DNA of 64,000 bases, taken from positions 2,356,001 through 2,420,000 of the forward strand of contig NZ_CP012677.1 in the NCBI RefSeq assembly GCF_001294625.1. The letters are read 5' to 3'. The position numbers and the translations under genes were made by a program. Below are positions 42,925 through 52,211 of the stretch, one piece after another. The first letter of the stretch is position 1. Each line of letters opens with the position of its first letter. A model generated the notes under the pieces. That model was not told the origin of the DNA, searched no databases, and was given only the letters and a program-made list of their open reading frames with translations. The stretch comes from Arthrobacter alpinus (GTDB lineage: Bacteria; Actinomycetota; Actinomycetes; Actinomycetales; Micrococcaceae).

Positions 42925-45225
42925 TTAGTCTGAAGCGTCTGTCTGAGATTTCCGATTTCGGCGTTTACCGAACCCGGAGGTCGTGCCAGTTCCGCCAAGA
43001 ACCATACCGCGTTGGAAGAGGATCTGGCCCACCACCACCGCGATTGATGCCAGGGCCACAGCAGCAAGTCCTGGTCGGAGCCCAGGTGTACGGTAGTCAA
43101 TGACTACCGTGTGCTCTCCTAAAGGAACATCCAACATCAGCAAACCCGCCGGTCCTTGACTGACAGGAACGCTTTGCCCGTCAATTGTGGCCCGGTACCC
43201 TGGCCACGCCAGTCTCGCAAAGAGCAACGATCCAGCCTCTTGGGCATCCACACGCAGTTCTTCATGATGGGGGGAAGAGTCTGCGTTCAAGATGGCAATG
43301 TCGCTGGTGGCCAACGAGACTGTTCCACCAGGGTTGAAGGATGCCTTGCGGTGCAGTACGTACCGATACTGGTCATCCGAGGTAACTTCCCACGTGTCCG
43401 GGATGATGGAGAGAAAATTGTCATTGTGGAACCCTTTCTGCACCACAACCGAGTCCACGCGCAACGAATCTGCCAAGGTTCCGTTGAATCCACCTCCTGC
43501 GGGAAGGAAAAGGGCCGTCACAGCAAACGGGTAAACCGGGGCGCCCCGGTAGTCCAGATACAAGGCGTCCGAGAAGGCCGAAAAACCGATCCCGGTGTAC
43601 CGTCCCAGCGTGTCGATGCCTGCGGCTGCGCTGACGTTCCCGGAAATGATGTCGCCAGAGAGAATAGCTGCCTGGCTATCGGGTTTGCTGAGGCTCGACT
43701 GGATCAGCACATTTCCGGTCAATGACTTGTTCCTGTCAGTCACGACATTCAGATCTTGAACCTGCCTGATGTCGGCATCGTACCCAAACTCATGCTGGGT
43801 CCAAAAATAATGTGGCGTTATAATCGCGGTCACCACGACGGTGCCGGAGACCATCACAACAACCAGCCCCTTGATGCCGACTTTCCAATTAAACAGCAGT
43901 GCCGTCGCTGTCGCTGCGACTAAGACAGCAAAAATCAGAAAGTGGAACCCCGCATTCTGGGGAGTCTCCGCCCAAGCATAATAGTAGCCAAACAGGAGAA
44001 TGGCGGACGTTGCGCCGAGTCGGATCTTTCTATGGTTCGATGCCAAACCGCCACTGATAGCAACACTAAAGAGCACGGCAACAGCTACATAGAAGTACTC
44101 AATGGTGCGAAGCGGCCAGCGAAACAGCCAAAGCTCCGAGGGTGCGAGAACCAACAGGAGGTAGAGTCCAGCAAAAAGGAACAGGCTGATAAGCGAACGC
44201 CAGCGCTCCTTGAAGAATCCGATGTTGATCCACGGGAGCAGTGGAGCCACAAACCAGGCTAGATAGGTGGATGGGACAACGTCACGAATCTGGTACCAAG
44301 CCGAGAAGTGTGGTTGGAAGCCGGGCAGGCTAAGCGCAAACAAGTCACCAAGTTGGGGTCGCAAATACCCCGAATTCATGGCCTCTGTCACTGGTTGGCG
44401 CATAAGAACCGAACTTGATTCCATCAATGGCAAGAACACCAACAAGACCACCGCGCCGATGGCCAGCCCCAGAAAGACCATATTCACGAAGCGGAGCCAC
44501 TGCCGGTACAGGAGCAGTTCAATGCCCAAGGCAATCAAAACTGCAAGGATCCCAAAGATTGCATAGGGGTTGCCCGTAGTCACTGCCAAGGCACCGAAGA
44601 CGAATGCCAACAGCGGGCCTCGAATGCCCAAGCTCGTATTGTGCGCGGACCACCAAAAAAGGACCACCCAAGTCAACGCCATGAGGCCAGAGGCCCAGTT
44701 GTTGGCGCCATAGAAAAAGGTGAACCCTCCGAAGGGCACGGCCGTGGCAACCGCGATCGCCGGCCAGCGTGCGGACCCGTAGCTCACGGACAAGCAGTAA
44801 ACGCCAACACCTAAAAGGGCAAGGAACTCGACCATGATGAGGGTCGCACCCCAGCCTAGATTCGGCAGAAACGAGATCAGCACCCCATTGAACAGCGTCA
44901 CAGGATTAAAGATCCCATAGGCTGCCTCGGCCGCATAGTTCCCACCGCCCCACCCTGAAGGATCCATCGTCAGCCATTGTCCTTGCCGAAGATCTTGGCC
45001 AAATCGATGCCACAACGGAATGAAGGAATCGGCGTTGTCGCCCCAGTAGTAAAGTCCTGGGACGAACAGGCGGAGGATGACACCCGTAAGCGCAGCCACT
45101 GTGAAAACGATCAAGACGTCCCTAGTCCTGGGCCTGCGAGAACGTGCCCGCCGGCCGCCGGCAAATTGGTGCACGGGAGCCTCCGTGACAGCCACGGAAT
45201 CAGTTGGTGATACTGGCAGACTCAC
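42925..45225 (-). CDS. Large YfhO-like polytopic membrane protein, paralogue 1
   Basis: This 766-residue protein has about 11-12 helices in its first 450 residues and a C-terminal extracytoplasmic domain ending with a last helix. The loop after the first helix (YYWGDNADSFIPLWHRFGQD) resembles the acidic catalytic loop of GT-C enzymes, and the C-terminal SLLFARLAWPGYRATIDGQS is a YfhO-family signature. YfhO proteins are thought to glycosylate lipid- or wall-linked polymers. The start is GTG 45225 without a clear ribosome-binding site. A close-format paralogue (767 residues) lies at 46689-48992. Confidence 0.8.
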   Translation of the reverse strand: MSLPVSPTDSVAVTEAPVHQFAGGRRARSRRPRTRDVLIVFTVAALTGVILRLFVPGLYYWGDNADSFIPLWHRFGQDLRQGQWLTMDPSGWGGGNYAAEAAYGIFNPVTLFNGVLISFLPNLGWGATLIMVEFLALLGVGVYCLSVSYGSARWPAIAVATAVPFGGFTFFYGANNWASGLMALTWVVLFWWSAHNTSLGIRGPLLAFVFGALAVTTGNPYAIFGILAVLIALGIELLLYRQWLRFVNMVFLGLAIGAVVLLVFLPLMESSSVLMRQPVTEAMNSGYLRPQLGDLFALSLPGFQPHFSAWYQIRDVVPSTYLAWFVAPLLPWINIGFFKERWRSLISLFLFAGLYLLLVLAPSELWLFRWPLRTIEYFYVAVAVLFSVAISGGLASNHRKIRLGATSAILLFGYYYAWAETPQNAGFHFLIFAVLVAATATALLFNWKVGIKGLVVVMVSGTVVVTAIITPHYFWTQHEFGYDADIRQVQDLNVVTDRNKSLTGNVLIQSSLSKPDSQAAILSGDIISGNVSAAAGIDTLGRYTGIGFSAFSDALYLDYRGAPVYPFAVTALFLPAGGGFNGTLADSLRVDSVVVQKGFHNDNFLSIIPDTWEVTSDDQYRYVLHRKASFNPGGTVSLATSDIAILNADSSPHHEELRVDAQEAGSLLFARLAWPGYRATIDGQSVPVSQGPAGLLMLDVPLGEHTVVIDYRTPGLRPGLAAVALASIAVVVGQILFQRGMVLGGTGTTSGFGKRRNRKSQTDASD

Positions 45226-45708
45226 GAGGTGCTCACGGCCGATTCATTGCTTAGAACGCTCAAGCCTTGGAGTTCTCCTGGGTTGCCACCGCCGCACTCG
45301 AACATCGCGAGGAAGTGCACGGCACGTGGCTTTAGGACTATGGGGAACAAATGAAGACCTACCAGTGATTTCAAGACCATCGAGGATTTCCCCTCCGTGG
45401 AGCAGACCGCACCTATATGGACCTCAGAGGCAGGAAAGGATGGAGAGACAAAGCGGCTACCGCTATCCAGCCATCTCGTTTTTGGCACAGTCATGTTGCT
45501 AATCATTCGCTTTACTTTCTGCATCTTCACGGGCTGAGCCTGTATGGAACGGGTCAAGGAATTCCGAACAGCGGAGCCATTGATTTCCTGTACACCGCAG
45601 GTGCCGACTGTTGGAAGCTTACTAACCCCCATGGGTCCGGAATTGCCGGTGCCACGTACTGGAGGTCTCCAGACAGGTGACAGTCTTGGCACCTCCTCGT
45701 TGCACGTC
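45226..45708. other. 483-bp gap between membrane protein 1 and the GT2 gene, no recognisable gene
   Basis: A minus-strand frame spans 45222-45818 (198 codons), and its stop overlaps the GTG of the membrane protein gene as GTGA. However, it extends into the 3' end of the GT2 gene and its translation shows no domain, signal or biased composition. No plus-strand frame is convincing. It may carry the promoter for the downstream gene or be eroded coding sequence. Confidence 0.45.
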
Positions 45709-46692
45709 CTAACTTTCCTTTGCTTCAGCACCCAAGTCTGCCGAGTACCTGCGACTCGAGAGGATGTAAACAGGACGACGGCGGGAGTCGTCACCAGCTC
45801 GCCACACGTATTCTCCAACGGTTTGTAACCCGATCAGAAGAGCTCCGCCGACCAATCCAATCAGGCCGCCCAAGAGAGTAAGTCCACCAGGTATGCCCTT
45901 GCCAAAAATCATGAGCACGATTGCGGCGAGCAGTGCCAGACCACCCAAGGAAGCCAAGATTACTCCGCCCAGGCCCAACCACTGCAAGGGGGCGCTGGAG
46001 AACTCCACGAAGGAATCCATGACCAGTTTGATCTTCTTCTTACGGGTCCACTTACTGGCTCCGTGAGGGCGGGGCATCTGCTCGAAGAAGATGTGCGTCT
46101 GGCTAAAACCCGTCCAGGCGATCATACCGAGGACGTTGCGGTTGGCCTCCGGCATCGCCCGAATAACCTCGATGACCTGGCGGCTGACCAGAATCTGAGA
46201 TGGCCCCTCCTTTGGGTAAGTGGGGATGACAGAGTTTGTATTCAGTACGTGGGAGAACGTAGTGGACAGCAGGTCGTTGGCGCCCTTTTTGGCAGCGCGC
46301 ACCGAACGGAGTCCCCATACAATTTCATTGCCTTCCCGCCACTTCGCCAAGAAATCTGCAATCGCACTCAGCGGCTCCTGGAGATCCGCGCTGAGTGTGA
46401 TGGCAGCATCACCTGAGCAGTGTTCGAGCCCAGCGGTGATCCCGGCGTGTGACCCCCAATTGCGCGAAAGGGTCAGGACGGAAACCGATTCTCCCGGCAC
46501 CGTCCCCGCCAGAATTGCCTCGCCAGTTCCATCTGAAGAGCCATCGTCAACAACCAGCATTTCGAAGTCTAAGTCCCGAAAGGTGGACTTGATCTCACGA
46601 TAGAACTCGAGCATGCCCTCAACATGCTCAATCTCGTCGTAGGCCGGAAAAATTAAACTGACAAGTTTGGTTTCACGTACGGTATCGGTCAT
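45709..46692 (-). CDS. GT2-family glycosyltransferase with C-terminal helices (GtrB-like)
   Basis: This 327-residue enzyme has an N-terminal GT-A domain with SLIFPAYDEIEHVEGMLEFY, LVVDDGSSDGTGEA, a QEPLSAIADFLAKW segment after TLSADLQ (DxQ metal site), and ASKWTRKKKIKLVMDSFVEF, followed by two C-terminal membrane helices. This is the GtrB/ArnC pattern of polyprenyl-phosphate-sugar synthases. Its ATG overlaps the stop of the upstream YfhO-like gene (ATGA). It may make the lipid-phosphate sugar used by the two YfhO-like proteins that flank it, as GT-C enzymes require such donors. Confidence 0.88.
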   Translation of the reverse strand: MTDTVRETKLVSLIFPAYDEIEHVEGMLEFYREIKSTFRDLDFEMLVVDDGSSDGTGEAILAGTVPGESVSVLTLSRNWGSHAGITAGLEHCSGDAAITLSADLQEPLSAIADFLAKWREGNEIVWGLRSVRAAKKGANDLLSTTFSHVLNTNSVIPTYPKEGPSQILVSRQVIEVIRAMPEANRNVLGMIAWTGFSQTHIFFEQMPRPHGASKWTRKKKIKLVMDSFVEFSSAPLQWLGLGGVILASLGGLALLAAIVLMIFGKGIPGGLTLLGGLIGLVGGALLIGLQTVGEYVWRAGDDSRRRPVYILSSRRYSADLGAEAKES

Positions 46693-48992
46693 GATCGGTT
46701 CCTGATTTCCTTGGAATTCCCATTTGAAAGGACGTCCGCTGCCTTTCGGCGCCGTCGAACATCCCAGACTTCAAGGCCAATGGTTCCCAGCAACGCCAGC
46801 GCCAAGGCACCAATCCCTGCTGTGAATCCTGGTGGGGTAAAGCTGAGTACCAAATCCTTCTTCTGCGTTCCGGCGGGCACCTCTACCTGCAGGAGCCCAG
46901 CGGGCCCCGTCATGACGGGGATGCTGTTGTCGTCAAGAGTTGCTGTGTACCCCGGCCAGTTGAGCCGTGCAAACGAAACAATTCTGTCATTGCCATCAGT
47001 AGCCGAGACGTTAGCCGTTTCCCGGGTATCACTGAGTGAGACATTACTGTTGACTTGCACGTCAGCCCCATGGGTGCTGACCCGGCCCTCCTCGAATTCA
47101 AAAGGTGCATCCCGGGTGTAGACACTGACCTGATTATCTTCAGAGACCTTTGTCCATCCTTCAGGCGCAGGCGGTGATGTCACATCCGTTCCATGAGGAC
47201 TGCCAGGACTCTCTGGAACCGGATCATTCCAGCGAACCACTGTTTGTACTCGCATCATGTCCGCCAACACGAAACTCGATCCAGCTGGTTTCTGCCACAA
47301 GGAAGCCCAGGCATCAACACAGCTTCCGCCGTAGTAACTCGCACACAGAGCATTGTCCAGCTTGGTAAAGCCGATGCCAGAATAGGAAGTGGTTGATTCC
47401 ACGCCGACCGCGGCAAACATGTTGCCGAAAAGAATGTCTTTCCACGCACGATCAGGCGCAAGTGCGCCGGCCGGGAGCGTGTCACGGTTGGCAACGACCA
47501 CAGTGAGACCCTTGTACTTTGCATCAAAATTGCTCTTCATGGCACTGCGGGACTGCGGGAAGTTGTAGTTTGCTACATTGTCGTTGGTCTTCATAAAGGA
47601 TGTCTGCATGAACAGCACTAACAAAGTAGTAATGCCAAGGAACATGAAAAGCTGCCGGCCGGTGGGGCGGCGCCAGACAAAGAGGGCAACTAAAATAAGC
47701 GTCACAAGGGCAAACAGCGCATGCCATTTCCATGGCCCCGGCCGGTCAGACCAAGCCAGCCAGACACCAAATATGACAATACCAAAGCTCAACGAAGCGC
47801 GTAGCTTGAATTTATCCTTGCCCCATCCCTTGTCCAACGCCAGTGTAAAAATCAGCAACAACGCGAGGTAGAAGAAGGGGATGAGCCTCAAGGGCCATCT
47901 GAACATCCCCAGATTTGATGGACCAAGAACCAGAAACAGGTAGAAAATTCCGAAGGCGATGGCCGAGGACCAGATTTTCCAGCCCTTGGCCAGCGATTTG
48001 TACTTGATCCACGGAAGGAGCGGCATGACAAACCACGCCAAATAAGCCACCGGAACAGTGAAATACGGCAACCCGAATGCGCGAACGTAAATCTGGAAGC
48101 TTCCTGTACTCAATCCCATGATGTCGGAGAGGTTGGGAGAGAAGAATTCGTCGTTGAAGGTGGTGCTGTCGGCGCGAACACCAACTGAGGATGTGAGTAC
48201 GAACGGCAGATAGATCAGAACGCAGGCCAGGGCGCCCAAAGCGCCAGCCAAAACTATCGTTCGAAAAGCCTTCCAGTTCTTTTGTATCCCCGCCTCAATG
48301 CAGCACGCGGCGATCACTGCGGCTGCGGCAAGTAGGCCATAGGGATTTCCGGTTGATCCCAGCAGATAGACCATCAATACGACGACGAATATAGGGGTCC
48401 GGCCTTCCACGTAGCGCTTGACCGACCACCACAGCCATGGTGTAAAAGCCATAATCGCTGTCCCGTTGATCCAGGCAGTGCCATCCATAAACAGGTTGTA
48501 ACCGCTAATCGGCAAAACTGCACCCATGATGGCGCTGGCCCAAGGCCTGGCACCATAGGCGCGCGCCAGGAAATACGCACCAATGGCCATGATGAAGAAA
48601 AGTGCAAACTTCGCGACAGATATGGCCAGAGCCAAGTTATCGATGGGATATGTCCCAAGCATGAGTCCGACCATGACGGGGTTGAAAAGTCCTGTGGCCG
48701 ACTCTGCTGCAAAATTGCCGCCACGCCACATGTCAATCTGCAGCAGAGGCAAATGTCCTGCCAGGATCTGCTCGGCAATACGCTGCCAGACACCCACTGC
48801 TGCACCTGCGGTGTCGTCCCAGTAATAAAAGTTGAAGGAGTTGCGCAGTGGCATGATCACGCCAACAGCGACGACAACCAACATGGAGAATATGGGCATG
48901 GCCCGGCGAACACTGCTCGTTTCAGCACCACGATTTCTGGGGCCGCGGTCGCTCGATTCATTCGGGCGATCGTCTTGCATAAGGGCAGACAT
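46689..48992 (-). CDS. Large YfhO-like polytopic membrane protein, paralogue 2
   Basis: This 767-residue protein has the same layout as 42925-45225. A first helix and the loop NFYYWDDTAGAAVGVWQRIA are followed by the GGNFAAESATGLFNPVMVGL block, about twelve helices, and a C-terminal domain with IVSFARLNWPGYTATLDDNS and a final helix. The shared blocks show common ancestry, though identity is modest. The WDD pair in the first loop could be catalytic in a GT-C-like mechanism. It starts three bases after the stop of a decayed wzt copy. Confidence 0.8.
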   Translation of the reverse strand: MSALMQDDRPNESSDRGPRNRGAETSSVRRAMPIFSMLVVVAVGVIMPLRNSFNFYYWDDTAGAAVGVWQRIAEQILAGHLPLLQIDMWRGGNFAAESATGLFNPVMVGLMLGTYPIDNLALAISVAKFALFFIMAIGAYFLARAYGARPWASAIMGAVLPISGYNLFMDGTAWINGTAIMAFTPWLWWSVKRYVEGRTPIFVVVLMVYLLGSTGNPYGLLAAAAVIAACCIEAGIQKNWKAFRTIVLAGALGALACVLIYLPFVLTSSVGVRADSTTFNDEFFSPNLSDIMGLSTGSFQIYVRAFGLPYFTVPVAYLAWFVMPLLPWIKYKSLAKGWKIWSSAIAFGIFYLFLVLGPSNLGMFRWPLRLIPFFYLALLLIFTLALDKGWGKDKFKLRASLSFGIVIFGVWLAWSDRPGPWKWHALFALVTLILVALFVWRRPTGRQLFMFLGITTLLVLFMQTSFMKTNDNVANYNFPQSRSAMKSNFDAKYKGLTVVVANRDTLPAGALAPDRAWKDILFGNMFAAVGVESTTSYSGIGFTKLDNALCASYYGGSCVDAWASLWQKPAGSSFVLADMMRVQTVVRWNDPVPESPGSPHGTDVTSPPAPEGWTKVSEDNQVSVYTRDAPFEFEEGRVSTHGADVQVNSNVSLSDTRETANVSATDGNDRIVSFARLNWPGYTATLDDNSIPVMTGPAGLLQVEVPAGTQKKDLVLSFTPPGFTAGIGALALALLGTIGLEVWDVRRRRKAADVLSNGNSKEIRNRS

Positions 48993-48995
48993 CAG

Positions 48996-49370
48996 CTACG
49001 CCTCTCCTCTCATCCGGGTAACCACGTCTTTGACGGGCTCGTCCATTGTCACTGTGCCGTGGTCCAGAAGGACACTGCATTCACATAGCCGGGAATCTAG
49101 TTCAATTCAGTGACCGATAACTACCAGGGCCTTCCCAGTGTCGGCCAGTGCCTAGGTTCGCTCAATGCATTTCTTTTGGAACGACTCGCCCCCACCGACA
49201 AAGTGTCCTCACATAAAAACAAATCAGGGTCTATGTGGCGCTCATGGAAAAATCGCGTCAAAGATGCATTCCGGAGGAGCAGAACCTCACCCACTGTATC
49301 AATGAACTCACCATTCCCGGAAAATCAAGTGTTGAGCCAATTCGTTTCTGGATGCTCACCAACCGTCCCC
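48996..49370 (-). pseudogene. Decayed 3' half of a wzt-like ABC transporter ATPase
   Basis: On the minus strand, the last part reads ESFQKKCIERT, stop, ALADTGKALVVIGH, stop, IELDSRLCECSVLLDHGTVT and then MDEPVKDVVTRMRGEA before a TAG at 48996. This aligns residue by residue with the C-terminus of the intact Wzt (EPFQRKCIAKIQELAADGRT, then TLVVVSHDLDLVARI, VVLDHGNVTFDGPIQEAVAK). Nucleotide similarity continues to about 49370 (TGCATTCCGGAGGAG versus TACATGCCGGAGGAA), where the SGM segment is followed by further stops. Roughly 120 C-terminal codons remain and the Walker A half is absent. Confidence 0.88.
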
Positions 49371-49431
49371 CGACGCAAAAACGCGAACCCCGGCCGAGTG
49401 GCGGACTCCGCGAATTGCTCTTGGGACAAAG

Positions 49432-50418
49432 CTACAAGGTGACGACAGTTCCGTTGGTCCCCGCTTCCAAAACGGCTTCGGCAACGCGCAGCGTCTCCAG
49501 CCCCTCTTTCATGGTCACAACGTTCATTGATCGACCCAGAATGGCGTCACGGAAGGCCTCGTGCTCCATCTTGAGCGGCTCACGCTTGGCGAGGGCATAC
49601 CTGATGGATGAACCTTCTGAGACACCACGGAAAGCAGCCACGGAATCCCATTCCGTCTCAAAAGTTCCATTTTCAATGAAGGTCAGATCCGCTGTGACAG
49701 TGTCAGCTACAAAGGCCCCGCCTTCGCCCGACACGACTGTCAGACGTTCCTTGAACGGGGAAACCCAGTTGACAACATGGTTGGTGATGATGCCGCCCTC
49801 TAGATGGCCGACGGCGGACACCAAGTCCTCATGGGGCCGTCCACTGCGTCTCGAGATTGCTGCAGAAACGGAGGTAAAGCGACTTTGAGCCAGCCAAGCG
49901 GTGAGGTCGAAGTCATGTGTTGCCAGATCCTTGACCACGCCGACATCGGCGATCCGCGCCGGGAACGGACCCTGACGGCGTGTTTGAATTTGGTAAACTT
50001 CACCCAAATCACCAGCCTCAAGGCGTTGGCGCAGGCGTTGCAGCGCAGGGTTGAACCGTTCGATGTGTCCCACTGCGCCCACCAAAGAGTTCTTGTCAAA
50101 AGCATCAGAGATCCGTCGCCCGGATGCCGAATCAATGGCGATTGGCTTTTCGACCAGAGCATGGATACCAGCTTCGGCCAACGCCGTCGCAACTTCCTCA
50201 TGCAGCATGGTGGGAACAGCGACGACAGCCATGTCCACACCCTCGGCGATGAGTTCCTCAACGCTGGAGCACAGCTTCAGACCGTCGGCCACACCGTGGG
50301 GGTCGCCAAATGCATCAGCGACCGCCACCAGTTCAACGCCTTCAAGTTCGCGCAGGACCCGCCCATGGTGACGGCCCATCATACCGAGGCCGATAAGGCC
50401 CGCTCGCAACTTTGCCAT
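49432..50418 (-). CDS. Gfo/Idh/MocA oxidoreductase, probable UDP-GlcNAc-uronate 3-dehydrogenase (WbpB-like), copy 2
   Basis: This 328-residue protein is colinear with copy 1 at 21639-22631. It has GLIGLGMMGRHHGRV, the EKPIA motif, HIERFNPALQRLRQRL, GVVKDLATHDFDLTAWLAQ and the C-terminal EAFRDAILG. Most differences are conservative. As in copy 1 it is the last gene of a three-gene run after an acetyltransferase and an aminotransferase. Whether the two copies serve different polysaccharides or different donor sugars cannot be told from sequence. Confidence 0.86.
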   Translation of the reverse strand: MAKLRAGLIGLGMMGRHHGRVLRELEGVELVAVADAFGDPHGVADGLKLCSSVEELIAEGVDMAVVAVPTMLHEEVATALAEAGIHALVEKPIAIDSASGRRISDAFDKNSLVGAVGHIERFNPALQRLRQRLEAGDLGEVYQIQTRRQGPFPARIADVGVVKDLATHDFDLTAWLAQSRFTSVSAAISRRSGRPHEDLVSAVGHLEGGIITNHVVNWVSPFKERLTVVSGEGGAFVADTVTADLTFIENGTFETEWDSVAAFRGVSEGSSIRYALAKREPLKMEHEAFRDAILGRSMNVVTMKEGLETLRVAEAVLEAGTNGTVVTL

Positions 50419-51510
50419 TTAGCTTCCTGCCTTCGCCAGTGTGTTTACGGCTTCAACGATACGTTCCAAGTCGGACTTGCTCAGTGATGGATGAACCGGC
50501 AAGGACAAGACACTTTGAGCGGCCTCTTCCGTGTTCGGCAAATCATCCGATGTCGCGAATGGAACCAGTCTATGGTTCGGGATTGGGTAGTAAACACCGC
50601 AACCGATGTTGAATTCTTCCTTGAGTGCTTTGGCAAAACCGTCACGATCCACGGGCACCTTGATGGTGTACTGATGGTAGACGTGTTCGTATCCTTGGGC
50701 CACCTTGGGAGTGGTGATACCTTCCAGATTGGCGTCGAAAAACGCGGCATTTGCCTGGCGTGTTCTGGTCCACGCTCCAACCTTGGTGAGTTGGACACGG
50801 CCAATTGCCGCGTGGATGTTTGTCATACGGGCGTTAAAGCCAACCAGCTCGTTCTCGTACTGCCGCTCCATGCCCTGGTTACGCAACAAACGCAGCCGGC
50901 GCTCCACCTCAGGAAGGTTGGTGCTGACCATGCCACCCTCGCCTGATGTCATATTCTTCGTGGGATAAAGACTGAACATGGCAAAATCGCCAAAGGTCCC
51001 GACCTTCTTGCCATTGACCGCAGCACCGTGCGCTTGGGCGGCGTCCTCAAACAACTTAACATTATGCTTGTTAGCTATGGCATCAAAGGCCTCAGTTTCG
51101 AACGGGTGCCCGTAAAGGTGCACAGGCATGATCGCAGCCGTGCGATCGGTAATTTTCGTTTCCACGTCTGCAGCGTCAAGGCAGTAGTGCTCCAGCTCAA
51201 TGTCGGCGAAAACCGGGGTTGCCCCGGTAAGCGCCACAGAGTTGGCCGTCGCGGCAAAAGTAAACGACGGGACGATGACTTCATCGCCAGGCCCAATGCC
51301 GGCGGCCAGCAAGCCAAGGTGTAGCCCTGACGTTCCTGAGTTAACAGCGACTGCGGCACGGCCGTCCAACAGCACCGAAGAGAATTCTTTCTCAAACTCG
51401 GCTACTTCGCTGCCTTGCGCAAGCTGGCCGCTTGCCAGCACAGCGTCGACTGCGCGACGCTCGTCGTCGCCAATGATTGGCTTAGCGGGGGGAATGAAAT
51501 CCGGGCTCAT
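50419..51510 (-). CDS. DegT/DnrJ/EryC1 aminotransferase (WbpE-like), copy 2
   Basis: At 363 residues it has the same length as copy 1. It starts at ATG 51510, overlapping the acetyltransferase stop as ATGA. Landmarks match copy 1: DFIPPAKPIIGDDERRAVDA, NSGTSGLHLGLLAAGIG, EDAAQAHGAAVNGKKVGTF, and the PLP Lys in SLYPTKNMTSGEGGMVS. It probably transfers an amino group to the 3-keto sugar made by the next gene's product. The oxidoreductase gene follows directly with no gap. Confidence 0.88.
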   Translation of the reverse strand: MSPDFIPPAKPIIGDDERRAVDAVLASGQLAQGSEVAEFEKEFSSVLLDGRAAVAVNSGTSGLHLGLLAAGIGPGDEVIVPSFTFAATANSVALTGATPVFADIELEHYCLDAADVETKITDRTAAIMPVHLYGHPFETEAFDAIANKHNVKLFEDAAQAHGAAVNGKKVGTFGDFAMFSLYPTKNMTSGEGGMVSTNLPEVERRLRLLRNQGMERQYENELVGFNARMTNIHAAIGRVQLTKVGAWTRTRQANAAFFDANLEGITTPKVAQGYEHVYHQYTIKVPVDRDGFAKALKEEFNIGCGVYYPIPNHRLVPFATSDDLPNTEEAAQSVLSLPVHPSLSKSDLERIVEAVNTLAKAGS

Positions 51511-52097
51511 GCCTCGACCTCTCGAAGGGTTTCGTTTTCTTCAACATACTTGTTTCCCGTTTCTGGGCAAATCCAAAAGTCTCCGTTTTTGGTCAACGGA
51601 AATCCAGCCTTCCCAACCCAGCGGATACGCCTAGCAGGAACCCCGGCCACCAAGGCAAAGTCGGGAACATCCTTGGTAACCACGGCACCCGCTGCGACGG
51701 TCGCCCAGTTGCCAATAGATACCGGGGCGACGCATACTGCTCGGGCGCCGATCGAAGCGCCGTCACCGATAGTAACTCCGGCAGGCTCCCAATCCTGTGC
51801 GCTCTTTAACGTGCCATCGGGGCTAACAGACCGCGGGTAGGTGTCATTCGTAAGCACCACGGCTGGACCGATGAAGACGCCGTTGCCCAGTAGAGCGGGC
51901 TCATAAACAAGTGCATAGTTCTGCAGCTTACAGTTGTCACCCATAGTGACGCCGGAACCGACATATGCACCACGTCCAACGATACAGTTCTTACCTAGCT
52001 TTGCACCTTCGCGAACCTGGGCAAGGTGCCAAATTTTGGTACCTTCGCCAATATCTGCCGCTTCGGAGACATCGGCACTTGGGGCAATCGTGGTCAA
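51507..52097 (-). CDS. Left-handed beta-helix N-acetyltransferase (WbpD-like), copy 2, probable TTG start
   Basis: This is the counterpart of copy 1, with GEGTKIWHLAQVREGAKLG, GRGAYVGSGVTMGDNCKLQN, VAAGAVVTKDVPDFALVAGV and the same C-terminal WVGKAG block. The frame opens at GTG 52121, but alignment puts the start at TTG 52097 (LTTIAPSADV against MTSIAASADV in copy 1). AAAGGA lies 9 bases before the TTG. That gives 196 residues. The GTG start would add eight residues. Confidence 0.85.
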   Translation of the reverse strand: MTTIAPSADVSEAADIGEGTKIWHLAQVREGAKLGKNCIVGRGAYVGSGVTMGDNCKLQNYALVYEPALLGNGVFIGPAVVLTNDTYPRSVSPDGTLKSAQDWEPAGVTIGDGASIGARAVCVAPVSIGNWATVAAGAVVTKDVPDFALVAGVPARRIRWVGKAGFPLTKNGDFWICPETGNKYVEENETLREVEA

Positions 52098-52211
52098 AGT
52101 TTTCGGTCCTTTCTGGAGCACCTCAGATGAATCAACCTTGCCATCCTATCGGAGAAAGTACCCTGAACAGGATATTCCCGGCTGCCGGACTGGCCACCAG
52201 GAAGTCAACGG

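Noticed and set aside
45222..45818. Minus-strand 198-codon frame ending in a GTGA overlap with the YfhO-like gene
   Set aside because: The overlap looked suggestive, but the frame runs into the GT2 gene and its translation shows no domain, signal peptide or coherent composition.
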